The notes beneath the pieces were generated by a model. The model had not been told where the DNA came from, did not search any database, and was given only the letters and a program-made list of their open reading frames with translations. Of a stretch of 64,000 bases of DNA, positions 41,903-53,356 are shown piece by piece. The stretch is from NCBI GenBank assembly GCA_024663395.1, contig JANFAH010000007.1:1860001-1924000 (forward strand), read 5' to 3'. A program made the position numbers and the translations under genes. Every line of letters begins with the position of its first letter. Position 1 is the first letter of the stretch. This DNA is from Pisolithus tinctorius. Its lineage: Eukaryota; Basidiomycota; Agaricomycetes; Boletales; Pisolithaceae.

Positions 41903-44118
41903 CTACCTTCGCCTCCTCATTGTTGGAGTAGGATAATTATCATCTGGCCGCCGTGGGGGCCTACAATTCTGCTCTGGGTGACGAGCCACACCATCTGCTT
42001 CTGCTTGATCCAACAGTCTATCGTCCCTGTCCATCGCATGGCCTCTAGGCCTGGCATTCAAATTCCTACCCACTGGATCAACTCCTGACATAGATAAGCA
42101 TGTGTAATTGTGTTATGGATGTATACCTACCATCATTAGGTGATATGACCGTCTTATCATTCTGGGCTGCTGTAGAATGCTGTAATGAGAGGATTAACCA
42201 AGTGTGCATGGAAACCGACCATTGGATCTGATTCTTGGCTTGGGCTTGGGCTTCCTTGCAGTTGAATCGACACCATCATTGGCATGATTGTCTGATACAA
42301 TTCTATCAGCAATATTCATTGTTGCTGGATACCACTTACCAACTGGATTGGGGTATGCAGTAGCTGTATTGCGCCAGTCTGATGTGGACTGGTTCCACCG
42401 TCTGTTGTCCTCCTGTGCATTGGATGTTCCAGTGGGATGATCTATGGCACACAATTCCAAGGTCATGTTAGGGTTACCAGTAAAAAATCTGACCAGCTCC
42501 AACATACCATCTATCCGTTGCTGTTTGGTGGAAGGTTTTGTGGGAGGAGCTGGATCCTCCTCTGAGTGATGTCTGTAGTCAGAGCCATCAACGGAATTTA
42601 CTTAATGCACCATCAGTTATGTATATCCAAATTGATCATGACCTCACCTTCTGTCCAGGGTCTCTTCCCTTTGGCTTTGTCTGACCGGCATTGGTGTTTG
42701 GAGACCAGCTCCTCCAGAGAACCATCCTGAGATCTCCACCTTCAGAACCAGAAGACATCTTCTGGGTGCTCCTGCTGTCACTCCTTCCAGAACTCCAAGG
42801 TTTCGATTAGTTCATGACGTGTCAGCCTGGTGGGCTCTTTGAATGGTATATTGGGAGGAAGATACTTGGAAGACACGTAGGATGCCTGGTTGTCAGCTAT
42901 TGTGGCCCAAGGTACACTGGCATTCGTCTTCCCACAAGCCAAGCCTGTGTTTAGATGTTAGTAACTCATCGCCTGTGGAAATTGGCACATACGATAATGG
43001 CCGGTTACGAATACCCTCATGATGTCCTTCAATTCTGGTGTCCGTAAGTCCAAGAGATTCGGAAGAATGGGCGTGCCATCATCATTGGTGGACAGGGAGA
43101 ATTGAGACCGCTTTTTTCCTTTCCGTGCTTTTACTGTGGTTTGACCAGCCTCATCCTCTCCACTGCCATCCTCCGTACCATTGGCCCCAAAGGCCTTCTT
43201 TGCATAGGCTGACCACTTTCCATGAAGGTCTTCCCAATCCAAATAGAGCTCTCCATCGCCCAGCTCGTCATTGAAGTCATTCCTACACCGGTCAGATATG
43301 GTGAAGCCTGTCAGGAAAGCACTCACACTCCAACCATCACTTCACCATCCTTATCCTTCCATGCTGACATGATCACCACTCTCATCCCACACTGCTTCCA
43401 CATGTCATACGCAAACTGTTTTGCATACTTTCGGCCCTTACTTGTTGTGGCCCTGCATTTAAGTTAGTATTGCCCATGGGAGACCTTGGATGCTTACTCT
43501 GCCTGGGCTTTGGGTGGTGGCTTTCTCTTGTTCCACTCTTTCGCCAAATGTGCTGCCTGGTCCAATTCAGCCTTGGTCAATGACTGGACTACCTTCTGAA
43601 CGGCTGGTTGATAGTGTTTGATCATAGCCGACATCCCAGGCTGTATTCTGGCCTTCACAAGTACTTGCTGGATATCCTTCTTACGCTGCAGCTTGATCAC
43701 CTTTAGGGCCGTCCATTTGGAGCCATACTTGACCAAGGCCTTCCGTGCCCAGGACTGACTGTTGTTATACATCCAGTTCTTGATGGCCTGTAAAATATAC
43801 TTAACACGACTGCAAGCACATCAATACTGTTAAGCTTACTGTCCATTTTCTATTCCATTCATTTTGTTTGAGGCTCTTGTTGGCATCCAGCTGCTTGATT
43901 TTGTTCCGCATGCCCTCCATCAGTGAGGCCCTTTTGTTTGTGTCAGCTTCCTTCCAATCCTTTAGACCGTCTTGGAGGATTTGAAGTTCATCCAGTCTCA
44001 GCTTTCCCAGCGCAGATTTTGCTGTCTCCATGCTATCCAAGCTAGATTCCTCATCAGAGGAAAAGTCCTCCTCATCTGAGGTATTAACACCATTAGTACT
44101 GTGATCACTGCTGGCCAT
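41903..44118 (-). pseudogene. KDZ cargo 3: multi-exon unknown protein, common transposon-linked type
   Basis: Start ATG 44118 (MASSDHSTNGVNTSDEED, acidic Ser-rich). Intron 43839-43788 is 52 nt (GTAAGC...TTACAG). Exon 2 (WMYNNSQSWARKALVKYGSKW) ends near 43498; the next intron is 46 nt with a TACTAAC branch site. Then KYAKQFAYDMWKQCGMRV, DFNDELGDGELYLDWEDL, DGTPILPNLLDLRTPELK and VPWATIADNQASYVSSKYLP follow. TGA codons at 42778 and 42742 both stand for Arg. Basic C-terminal exons lie at 42505-41903. From memory, proteins with DFNNELGDG-type motifs are numerous in Agaricomycetes beside transposons, without assigned function. Divergent from the transposase. Confidence 0.6.
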
Positions 44119-44489
44119 TCTGAATGTTGGAGAAGGTGTTGGGGTTGGTTAGTTGCAGGTAATGTTACCCTTTGTTGAAAGAAAATTTGGGGTCCGTTCC
44201 TCATAGTTACTGTCACCCATTCTTGAATAAAGTTCCAGGGGCTGAGTAATGTTCCGGTCATGATACATACCCATTGTTAGTATAGTCTTGTTCCAGTCGA
44301 TTGGTACCATAGCCAAACATGGTAAGCTGATTTGTCTATCATCCAGTCTGCTACTATATATAGATAAAGTATAGTTTGATCCCGATTGGATCTTCTGACA
44401 TTGATTCCGAGATCCAACTCAAATCATAGTCGTGCCAGGCATCACAATGAGGCATGTATGGCTGAGGCCTGCAGACATCCTGCAAGGAC

Positions 44490-47400
44490 TTGATACTAGA
44501 CATGGGCAAGTCACAAATCGCCCGAGCTGCAGCAGCCACCCCAGTAACCCATGTCACTTGGAAAAAAGTGAAAACAACCAGGGGATCCAAAGAAAAGATG
44601 GTCAAGTTTACTCCGAGAAAGAAGGCAAGATATGCAACCAGCCAAAGCAACGAATCACCTACTAGGGCAGGATCTTCGAGCATCCAGGAACCCAATTTAG
44701 TCCAGGGTAATGATGCTGACCTATATTGCTACATGGATGATGCATCACCACTGAGGACATCAAGAATTCCAAAAAGCCAGGTGTGCATTATCAAACATCC
44801 CGGTGCTGGCAATGTGTGCCTTACAGTATTACAGAACAGTTATCTGGAAGAGTGGCTGCCCTATAAGAGTAGATACCTGTCTGTGCTCCTGGACATGGAG
44901 GCCCCACCCGATGTCATGGCTTGTTTTGTGTGTAAAGCAGAAGGGGCACCATATAGATGCATGGACTGTGTGCATCGCCCATTGTCTTGTAAAACATGTT
45001 GCATTGAGCAACACAAGCTCAGACCATTCCATTGGGTACAAAAATGGAATGGAAGATTCTTTGAAGACTTCACTCTATGGCTGGTGAGTTCCAGTTTCAA
45101 CCCATCATCTGTGATGACTGATATCGTAGGTTGGTTTGGTGCTACACTTGGGCCATGCCGGAGCACCATGCCCGGCAGGAGAAGGTTCTTGGGAGGATGC
45201 TGCCAGCCATGTAGATGATGAGTGGGAGGACATTGAGGAGAGTCAACAACTGGCACATCTCAACCCACCAGATGATAGAAACTATCTGACAGTTGTGGAC
45301 ACTGGTGGCATGCACTTTTGCAATGTGCAGTATTGCAACTGCCCTGGGTCTGAGGATTCACATCTTCAGCTTACCATGGCTGGCCTATTCCCGGCTACGA
45401 CTAAGGCACCAAGGATGGCTTTCACTTTCCAGGTGCTGGACGACTTCATCAGGGACAATGTTGAATGTGGAACCTCCACCATGAACTATTACAGCAAACT
45501 TCAGAGAGTCACCTCAAGTGCGTTTCCTCACCTAGTGCCGGTGAGTGCAATCACCCCTGGCCTACCATATGCCACATCGCTCATGCTGGTTGAAGAATAG
45601 GTATAGGGAATTGCTCAGGGTGTCGAGAATGTGGAGGCTCCTAAAGCTGTTGAAATGGCAGGGATTCCATCAACAGTCGCCTGATCCCCAGGCTGGTGAA
45701 CTTGTCCTCTTCTGCCCTGCCTGTCCCCAGCCAGGGATCAATGTACCGGATCAGGATATCGCTCTCTCTGAGTCCGTATTCTATTCATTGTTTCAAAGGC
45801 ATTGTTAGCCTGACTTGTGTAGCTGGTGGTTTGCTAGGACCTTTGTGATGGACAGCAACTTCAAGGCCGAGCATATGCTGCCCAAGAATGCTGCCGAAGA
45901 GGTCTGGCTCATGGATGGAAATGGCTTCATGGTCACATCATCTCCATACAAGGAATATTTGACTGGGACCGTAAATAGAATAGAAGTTGGTGCGCCATGA
46001 TATCTCCAAATGCACCGGACTGATTGTGTCATGCAGAAATCTGACTGCAATAACCACCGGGCTGTTAATCAAGCAAATGCACAAAGGAATAAGTTGGAAT
46101 TGACCAGGATTAGTGGATGTGCCTGTGCGAGGAATGGCTGTTTTGTACCTCATGCAATGGTCGACTTTCAGAAGGGAGAGCAGTACGCACCAATTCATAG
46201 TCCCTGGTCATGACTAACAATATAGCAGGCAGGTCAATATGGATTATGCTCTGGTCCATGCCATGCACCATGGATTGGACCCCCAGCAACCGGTCATAAC
46301 CTTTTATGACATCAATTGTCAGTATAGCAAGAACTTGGCCCGCCAGCTTGAGGAAAATAGATATCTCTCTCTGCCTTCCGGATTACAGATTCAGCCCAGC
46401 ATTGGACTATGGCATGTCCATGGCCATCAGACAGAGTGCTTCGCCAGATATGCTCCAAACTTTATTCCGGGTGCCGGCCGGGTGGACGGTGAAATCATGG
46501 AGACCCTCTGGTCTTCTCTCAACATAATCTCACCATCAGCCCGGGGAATGGCAACAGCACATCATCAGGAGTTGCTGGACTTCCAAATGAATGATAGTAA
46601 CTTCCTCAAAATGATACAGATGCGTATGTCATCACAGTACCTGGTTGACCACCGCTTAATTACTTGCACATAGCATTGGCATTGAAATGGAAGTTCAAGG
46701 TTGCCAAGCAGTCATTAGCAACAATCCAAGATAAATGCAATGAGTTGGATAGCAAGGTACCGGATGGCTTGCATCGGTTATGGGTGGAACAAGAACTTGT
46801 GGCGCAGTCATGCCAGTGGAATACTCCACAGGCCATGGACATATATGAAGTCTGGCTGGAGAAGGGTAAGGGGGCCAACTGTATCATCTGTCCCATAACT
46901 TACATACATCATGGTAGCACCCACCATGAAAGCCATTGAGATTGACCTAATCCATAAGGACCATTCATTCAGCAGCTCACGCGGTTCAGCTACTTGGATT
47001 GCATGGGCATTAAAGGTTGAGCAGGCTCAAATAGTGCTTGCTATGGATACACGACATATGGATGCCAGGGCAACAGAGGCAGACTGGTTGTCGATTTCAC
47101 ACCGGCAAGACCGGTTGCAATCACAGATTGATGCACTAGTACATGGAGCAGCCCAGTTCATTGGAAATGACTGGCAAGTTAACCCCAGGCAAAGGCCCAG
47201 AAGTATAGCCCCACTCAACGGGGACAGTAATGACGAAACTGATGATCTGTTCCTCCCTGATCGTCCTGGTCACCAGGAGGTCAGCAATGTTCCACTGCCA
47301 TCATATATCGGAGCACAGTATTTCCATGACATGGGCCTCAGCAGTCTTGTGGAACAGGAAATACATCTGAGACAGGGCCAGGCAAATGATGCATTGCATG

Positions 47401-48030
47401 AATTGTGTCTGGCCCTCATGGACAAGGCTGTGATATTTCGTACAGATGTCCGGAAAGGAGGGAACTACAAAATGACAACCCGGGCATGGGGCCAGATATC
47501 CAATGCAGAGGCAATGGTTCAGTGGCATGCCACCATCTATCGCCAGTGCCGAAAGCAACTTATTGCACTGGGGGCTGGGGAGGACATTCTTGGCAAATAC
47601 CAAGAATTGAATAGGGCAGACCTGACTGTGAGTGCCACAATTGCAGACCCAAATGCAAGAGGTCATTGCAACGACACTCTGGCCTGGCTTTGGACCGTGG
47701 ACCTTCCCTGGGATTCTGCCATGAATGACAGGATGTCGGAATGTAGGCAGATCAATTGGGCTTGTGTGAAATACTGACTGAATTATCACAGTTTATCGAG
47801 TCAACTGGCTGCGTACAAAAGCGCTATGGGATCGCTGGGAAGAAGAGCTAGAGTTACTCACACTGGAGACTGGGTGGACACAGAAATTCTTCTTACACAA
47901 GGAGAAATTCTGGAGAGGCCGGCATATGGAGGCATTGGCAGTGGGCAATACCGGTTTCGCATGTTATTTGGCTAGGCAGTCCCAGATGTATCGGGATTTA
48001 GCAGGAACACTAGGATGTACTTCAAGATAG
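44490..48030 (+). pseudogene. KDZ transposase with N-terminal Cys cluster
   Basis: The N-terminus is basic (VKFTPRKKARYATSQ). A CxC2-like Cys cluster follows (CFVCKAEGAPYRCMDC, CKTCCIEQHKLRPFHW near 44925-45030; FCNVQYCNCPGSEDSHL near 45318). Then CPACPQPGIN, FVMDSNFKAEHM, the RNase H-like core with MVDFQKGEQ, FYDINCQYSKN and GLWHVHGHQTECFARYAPNF, and the acidic motif GAGRVDGEIMETLWSSLN near 46473-46530. C-terminal exons include a clean 49-nt intron 47743-47791 (branch TACTGAC) leading to VNWLRTKALWDRWEEE and a stop at 48028. TGA 45998 stands for Arg. The enzyme would cut and paste the element; superfamily assignment is firm, exon ends partly unresolved. Confidence 0.85.
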
Positions 48031-48126
48031 GAATTGGCAGAGTAATGTGCATATATCTCTAGATAGTATGAAACCAGGGAAATTACATATCAAGATTCTA
48101 ATGAGACGTGTAATGAGGACAGCACC

Positions 48127-48847
48127 CTACTTATTGCTGGCTCCTGGCTGGGTAACTGAGTTGACTCGGAAGTCCTCAAGCTGGTCCTGTACTTGTCCAA
48201 GGCTGTCAAAAAGGGTGAGCTGTTCACTGCAGAATTCCATCACACCATGGAGCCGGTGAATCTCCTCCTCCTCCTGATGGATCATCTCATCACAGCTTTC
48301 CATCATCCGGCTGATGCTGTCTGATGGCATCCGGTCCATGTCACACAGCGGTGGGAGACTCTCTTTTCCTTCCTATGGCACAGATGGATTCAATGGAATG
48401 ATCGAAAAATGACCACCGCACACCTCAACCCCAACAAAGAATTCCTTGGCCTCCTGCAAAACTTCCTCCAATGACCAACAATCATACCCATCCAGATGGG
48501 TAGGGTCCCTTGTCCACCAGGTATGTGGCATAGGACCGGTGTGGATCATACGTCTCACCTCTCCTCTTTTGACCTGCAGCACATTCAACTCCATGATGTG
48601 TGCCAGCAGGGCGGTCTCTCCCATATTTTGTATGGCCGTCCACCAAAGCAGTTCATTGGCAACATGTGGGACCTTCATGATTGTCCCATATGTGTTGCAG
48701 GTAGCCAGGGCCTGCTTCAATATATGCTGTGGAAAAGTCTGTGACACAGCAAACCAGCATCCATTTCGACAAACTCACTGTTTCCACCTGAACCTGCTGA
48801 TACCAGTCATTTGGCAGTCGATTGCTTGGGTTGTTGGCCTGCTGCAA
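48127..48847 (-). pseudogene. KDZ cargo 4: unknown protein
   Basis: Exon from about 48847 (NNPSNRLPNDWYQQVQVETV) shifts frame near 48750 to FPQHILKQALATCNTYGTI, WWTAIQNMGETALLAHI and HTWWTRDPTHLDGYDCWSLE. TAG at 48373 interrupts; the frame continues with a Glu-rich helix (DEMIHQEEEEIHRLHGVMEF) to the stop at 48127. No family recognised. It is convergent with the transposase, about 100 bp apart. Confidence 0.45.
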
Positions 48848-49140
48848 AGCATATGTGAACCGTCTAAATCAGACACCGATGTATTGGATTATCATGGAGA
48901 GGTAGGATAGATTAGCAGTCCTGACATCCATGGTGATTCAGAGTAGAGTTGGATCGGGTGAAAATGTTATTACATAGCAATGTGGCTGACACATGTGATA
49001 ACTGCAAGATAAGAGATCATCAATAATCACATCCCGGGAGGCCAGAATAGCAAGTGGCCTATCCCAGCACAGCGGTTATCATGAGCCAAGTGGCTGGATA
49101 TCAATCTGAACAATGCTGATGATGCGACCGTAGTGTATCT

Positions 49141-49552
49141 ATGCATTACCGGCACTGCTGGACCTGTACTGGGAAAGGCCGTGTTGCATTTTCTCAATGG
49201 CTGTGGAATAGGCAATTAGTTGGAAAGGCCCCAGGCTATCATCCAATGCTTGTGGACAGTGTATAATGAAAGGTCCACATGCTGAAATATGACCAGCGTG
49301 GTAGGAAGTGTAGCTAGTGCCAGACCCATAGTAGAACATTGTATCCATGCATTACTGGGACTGCTGGACCTGTGCTAGAAAAGGCTGCATCATGTTTTCT
49401 CAATGGCTGTGGAATACAAAATTAGGTTGAAAGGCCCTGGTCCATCATCTAATGCTTTGGCATGGTGTATAAAGGAACATGAACACCATGAAATGGAACC
49501 AGTGTGGTCGGAAGTGTAGCTAGCACCGGAGCCATAGCAGAACTCACCATCT
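49141..49552. repeat. Tandem duplication of about 208 bp upstream of the TET/JBP gene
   Basis: Two units start ATGCATTACCGGCACTGCTG (49141) and ATGCATTACTGGGACTGCTG (49348); both contain TTTTCTCAATGGCTGTGGAAT and GAAGTGTAGCTAG. About 80% identical. Position suggests a promoter or subterminal repeat. Confidence 0.7.
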
Positions 49553-49622
49553 ATCGCCTCTATCTTGGTACCCATACCATGCTGGAATAATATGTGGAAG
49601 CTGGAGGTACTATGCCACCATA

Positions 49623-51057
49623 GTGGCACCTGTTTTTGAAGGCTTGAATGGTAATTTACCAATGCCGTGTAACCATGGCAGCTTCACTATGGTCTGGAAA
49701 ACACTGGCATACATAGCCACGGTTCAATACTACACACTACAGCTACCAGATTACCCGTCATCAACACTGTGCTCGCTATATCGTCTTCCAATCTTAATGG
49801 CAATAAATCACAGCGCCACCCGGGATATTACACACTATATGTGCCGGGAATTCTCCAGTCAAACCTTCCCAGGACCAAATGCCCCCAAACCAGATCCTCC
49901 ACTCCAGATTCCAACACACGGCATTGTCGCTATGAATCAGATAGTGGCCAGCATGCATGCGGCATACAATAATAGAAGTAAGCTGATGTCCTGGCTGAAT
50001 GTAAAATCAAATCTAAATTGTATTGCAGAGCAAAGTGGCATCGATCTGATCCGGCTTTCTGAGCGTCTTTCAGCTATGGAATTGGGGGTTGATGAAACCC
50101 GGGAGGCAGGCCACCTGGCAGCGCATCCATCAAGTCTGACCGGCTTTGTGGATGAACCTACGGTAATCCTCGGTACCGGCGATACCATTGCATTGTGGTA
50201 CCTTCCCAGCGCCATCACCAATGATTTGCAAGTCAGTTCGAACATTTCCTTTACACTCTATATTATTCAGGCATCCCTGCAGACACACATGCTTGCCACT
50301 CTGGACCCCCTTCACCACGCAATGTCCAAGAGTATGACAAGTGGCTCCTGGCAGAAAAATGCTGAATATTTCAATCACACTTCACAGTCACCGGGGTGCC
50401 TGGAGTTTTCCCCAGCCAGGCACCAACAGGGGCATATGGTATGGCTATATTACCTCAGGGGTATGTCTCTCAAGTGGCATCCAGACCCTGAACTTTGCCC
50501 TGTCAGTTTCCACTGACCTACAGATGGATGCCGGTCATGAATGGTCCCAGCGGTCTTACCTCCCGGCTGCCATCCTCTCCGGTGCGCTTTCAATTATGCA
50601 CCCAGGCCTGTATGAGGCTGGAAGGCAAGCCATGCAGTCGTTGGACACATGGTCGAGTCAGCATAACCAAGATATGCTGGATGCCTTGCAGCACTGGCCA
50701 TCGGTTTTTACTAATGTCTCCGTAATCTCTAACCGGACCACACCCTTTCACCGGGACCCACACTCACGGTCCGATTGGTATGACATGCTGGTCATGGTTG
50801 GCGATTATGAAGATTGTGTATTGGATATCCCCACGCTTGGCCTTCAGTTCCTTTACAACCCTGGCACTGTAGTTGCATTTTCTGGCTGGCTTCTTCGACA
50901 TGGGGTTAGTTCTGTGGGTGGGAACTGATGTTGCTTTGCCTACTACATGAGGGACAACATACACAACTGGATAGGGATACCCCGTGGGGATTGGATGAGA
51001 GTTCAGAATGTCTGGACTTGGTTGATGCCTGCAGGTCCGGTGGGACCTTCCATATAG
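49623..51057 (+). pseudogene. TET/JBP-family 2-oxoglutarate/Fe(II) dioxygenase (KDZ cargo)
   Basis: Exon 1 is open from 49623 to 50460 with an N-terminal motif TVILGTGDTIALWYLPSAI near 50160-50220; the true start may be later or on another exon. Intron 50461-50506 (46 nt, GTATGT...GTCAG) is frame-consistent. Exon 2 carries the iron ligands His and Asp in FHRDPHSRSDWYD (codons 50749 and 50755), the second His in LRHGVS (50899), then TGA at 50926 where the 2-oxoglutarate-binding Arg is expected nine residues on. The frame continues with CCFAYYMRDNIHNWIGIP to a stop at 51055. The family oxidises 5-methylcytosine; expansion on KDZ elements is established. In this copy the premature TGA truncates the domain at the cofactor-binding residue. 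Confidence 0.82.
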
Positions 51058-51740
51058 CCTACACTTATCCAATAGGGGGTCCATGTAAAGGTGGTTCTAT
51101 GGATATTATATGCCATCCCAAGCCAAGTTATTTGCCATATACCTCTCCCAAAGTCCAACTATGGCTGGCCCGTAATTGGTGGAACACTTCAACTCGAGCC
51201 GAATCCAGTCAGACGGAACACTGGGAGATTGGCTTGCTTGTTGTGCATGAGACCGTGGCATATGTGCCAGAACACATGGATTGGTGATCATAATACACAG
51301 GCTGACTTGAGACAGACAGGACACCGTATCGTGGGCCTCCCATACACCATGAAACACTGGAGTATTCATCCAGCCTGTCCTATGGGATCACAATATCTGG
51401 GCCCACTCCAAGGTCACAGTACAATGGACTATAAGCCCTCCATAGTACATGGGCACTCCAATTTGGGCTGAGGCCAATGCACACAGCACACTGATATATG
51501 CTCCCACCATTCCAAACAGAACACTGCAGGTCCAGCCAAGCCTTATTACATGGGCCACTGATATATCAGCCCCATAGACAATAGCTTCCTAGCCCAGCCA
51601 AAATATATGTGACACTACTTGTATGGCTCATGCATTCACCAGGGGATGCCAAAAGACTAGCCCATCATCTAAACTGGTAACATCAAGTGGCCTTAACTGG
51701 GCATCCATGCCAATCAACCACCATAGGCTGGGCATCTGTC
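51058..51740. other. KDZ non-coding sequence after the TET/JBP gene
   Basis: No gene recognised. Short ORFs on both strands lack coding character; the last part grades into the right-end repeats. Confidence 0.45.
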
Positions 51741-53130
51741 CCAGTCCCTTAGCATAAGGCCGGTATGTGTCCCGGGTTACGGTCACCAATTGGGAATTTG
51801 GCCTGGCTGACTAGACTTTGCCGGAACATATACTGGCCCAATAGAATCCCACTGGAGTGCCTTCTGAACCACTGTAAATAGCCTGGAGGGTGTCATCCAT
51901 CCCAGCCAACTGGAATTGGTTCAGAACTGATGCCAAACAACTGCCACCAGCCCTAGACCTGTGCCGGCCCACTACATTGTGGCTGGTAGGTATCCTGGGT
52001 CATGATAAACAACTGGAAATTTGATCCAGCTGACTGGATTTGGCTGGAACATATACCAGCACAATAGAATCCCACTGGAGTGCCTTCTGAACCACTGTAA
52101 ATCTCCTGGAGGGTCTCATCCATCCTGGCCAACTGGAGTTGGTTCAGAATTGATGCCAAACAACTGCCAACAGCCCTGAACCTGTGCCGGCCCACTATAA
52201 TGTGGCCAGTATGTGTCCCAGGTCATGTTCAACAACTGGGAATTTGACCTGGCTGACTGGATTTGGCTGGAACATATACCAGCCCAATACCATCCCACTG
52301 GAATGCCTTCTGAACCACTGTAAATAGCCTGGAGGTTGTGATCCATTCTGGCCAACTGGAGTTAGTTAGGAATTGATGCCAACCAACTGGCACCGGCCTT
52401 GGCCCCCTGCCAGTCCCCTAGATTCAGCCAGGTAGATATCCCGGCTCACTGGCAATAACATGGGATCTGGCCCAGCTAACTGGAAATGTCAGGAAGCCAT
52501 ACCGGCCAAATAGCACCCCACTAGTGTGCTTTCTGAACCACTGCAAATATCCTGGAGGCTGTGATCCATCCGGCCCACCTGGAATTAGATGAGCATCCAT
52601 GCCCACACACCAACACCAGCTTATCCTCTATTCCGCCATATTTGCACTATACCGGTATGGGTCCCAGCTTACTATTCCCAGCATGAAAGCTGGCTAGATG
52701 TATATTCCAACTACCCACCATAATCCAGGCACCTGTCACAGCCCACTTGCATAAGGCCAGTATGTGACCCGGCATACTAGAAATTGCTGTAACTCATACC
52801 GGCCCAATGGATGTACATTGGTATGCCTTCTGACCCGCTGGAAATAGTGTGGTTGCTGTCATCCATACCGGCCAACTGGAATTAGCTCGGCATCCATGCC
52901 AACTGACCATCACCACCTTGGCATCTGTGCCGGCCCACTAGCATAAGACCGGTATGTTTCCTGGCTTATTGGCATTATCCCAGCATTTGTCCCAGCTTAC
53001 TGGAATTAGCACGGCATTCATACCAAACCAATAGAATTACAGTGGAATGCCTTCTGACCCACTGGCAATTGCTGACACATGCTGGGCTCATGCCAGTGAG
53101 CCCAGACCAGGTTAGTACCAGACCTTTCCC
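51740..53130. repeat. Tandem array with about 223-bp period at KDZ right end
   Basis: The landmark GCCTTCTGAACCACTG recurs at 51859, 52082, 52305, 52528, 52825 and 53049, spacings 223, 223, 223, 297 and 224. Units also share AACATATACCAGCCCAATA and CCAACTGGAATTGGTTCAG. Most remaining CpG in the array is in CCGG. Confidence 0.88.
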
Positions 53131-53356
53131 AACTTGCCAGAATCCATGCCAGGATTATCCAGGCAAGATGTATATAGTAGTAACCCCTCAGCCACACTGT
53201 GCAGTATGGTGACATCCAATGATCATGGCTATGCTGTGTGACACAATGACAACTCAGAGGTGGGCTCGACTTTAGCTGGTTTGTGCAACATGGCTGATTG
53301 TCAACCTCGTTTGGTCATATGATATGGTACAAAGTAGGTACATTATGTGGCCTCTC

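Larger units (their letters stand above)
35486..53349 (+). mobile_element. KDZ-class DNA transposon, 17,864 bp, with TET/JBP cargo
   Basis: Repeat R is cut between 35485 and 53357, and GCCTCTC is present on both sides (35479-35485, 53350-53356), a 7-bp target duplication. The ends share a weak inverted core (ATGCACCT from 35492; ATGTACCT on the minus strand from about 53343), each six bases in. Inside: left minisatellite, cargo 1 (-), cargo 2 (+), cargo 3 (-), KDZ transposase (+), cargo 4 (-), TET/JBP gene (+), right tandem array. KDZ elements carrying TET/JBP genes are established for basidiomycetes (Iyer et al. 2014). All genes examined have stops, so this copy is probably inactive. Confidence 0.88.

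Noticed and set aside
49139..49662. Minus-strand ORFs with similar translations (YGSGxSYTS...)
   Set aside because: The similarity follows from the 208-bp tandem duplication; identity at protein level does not exceed that expected from the DNA.
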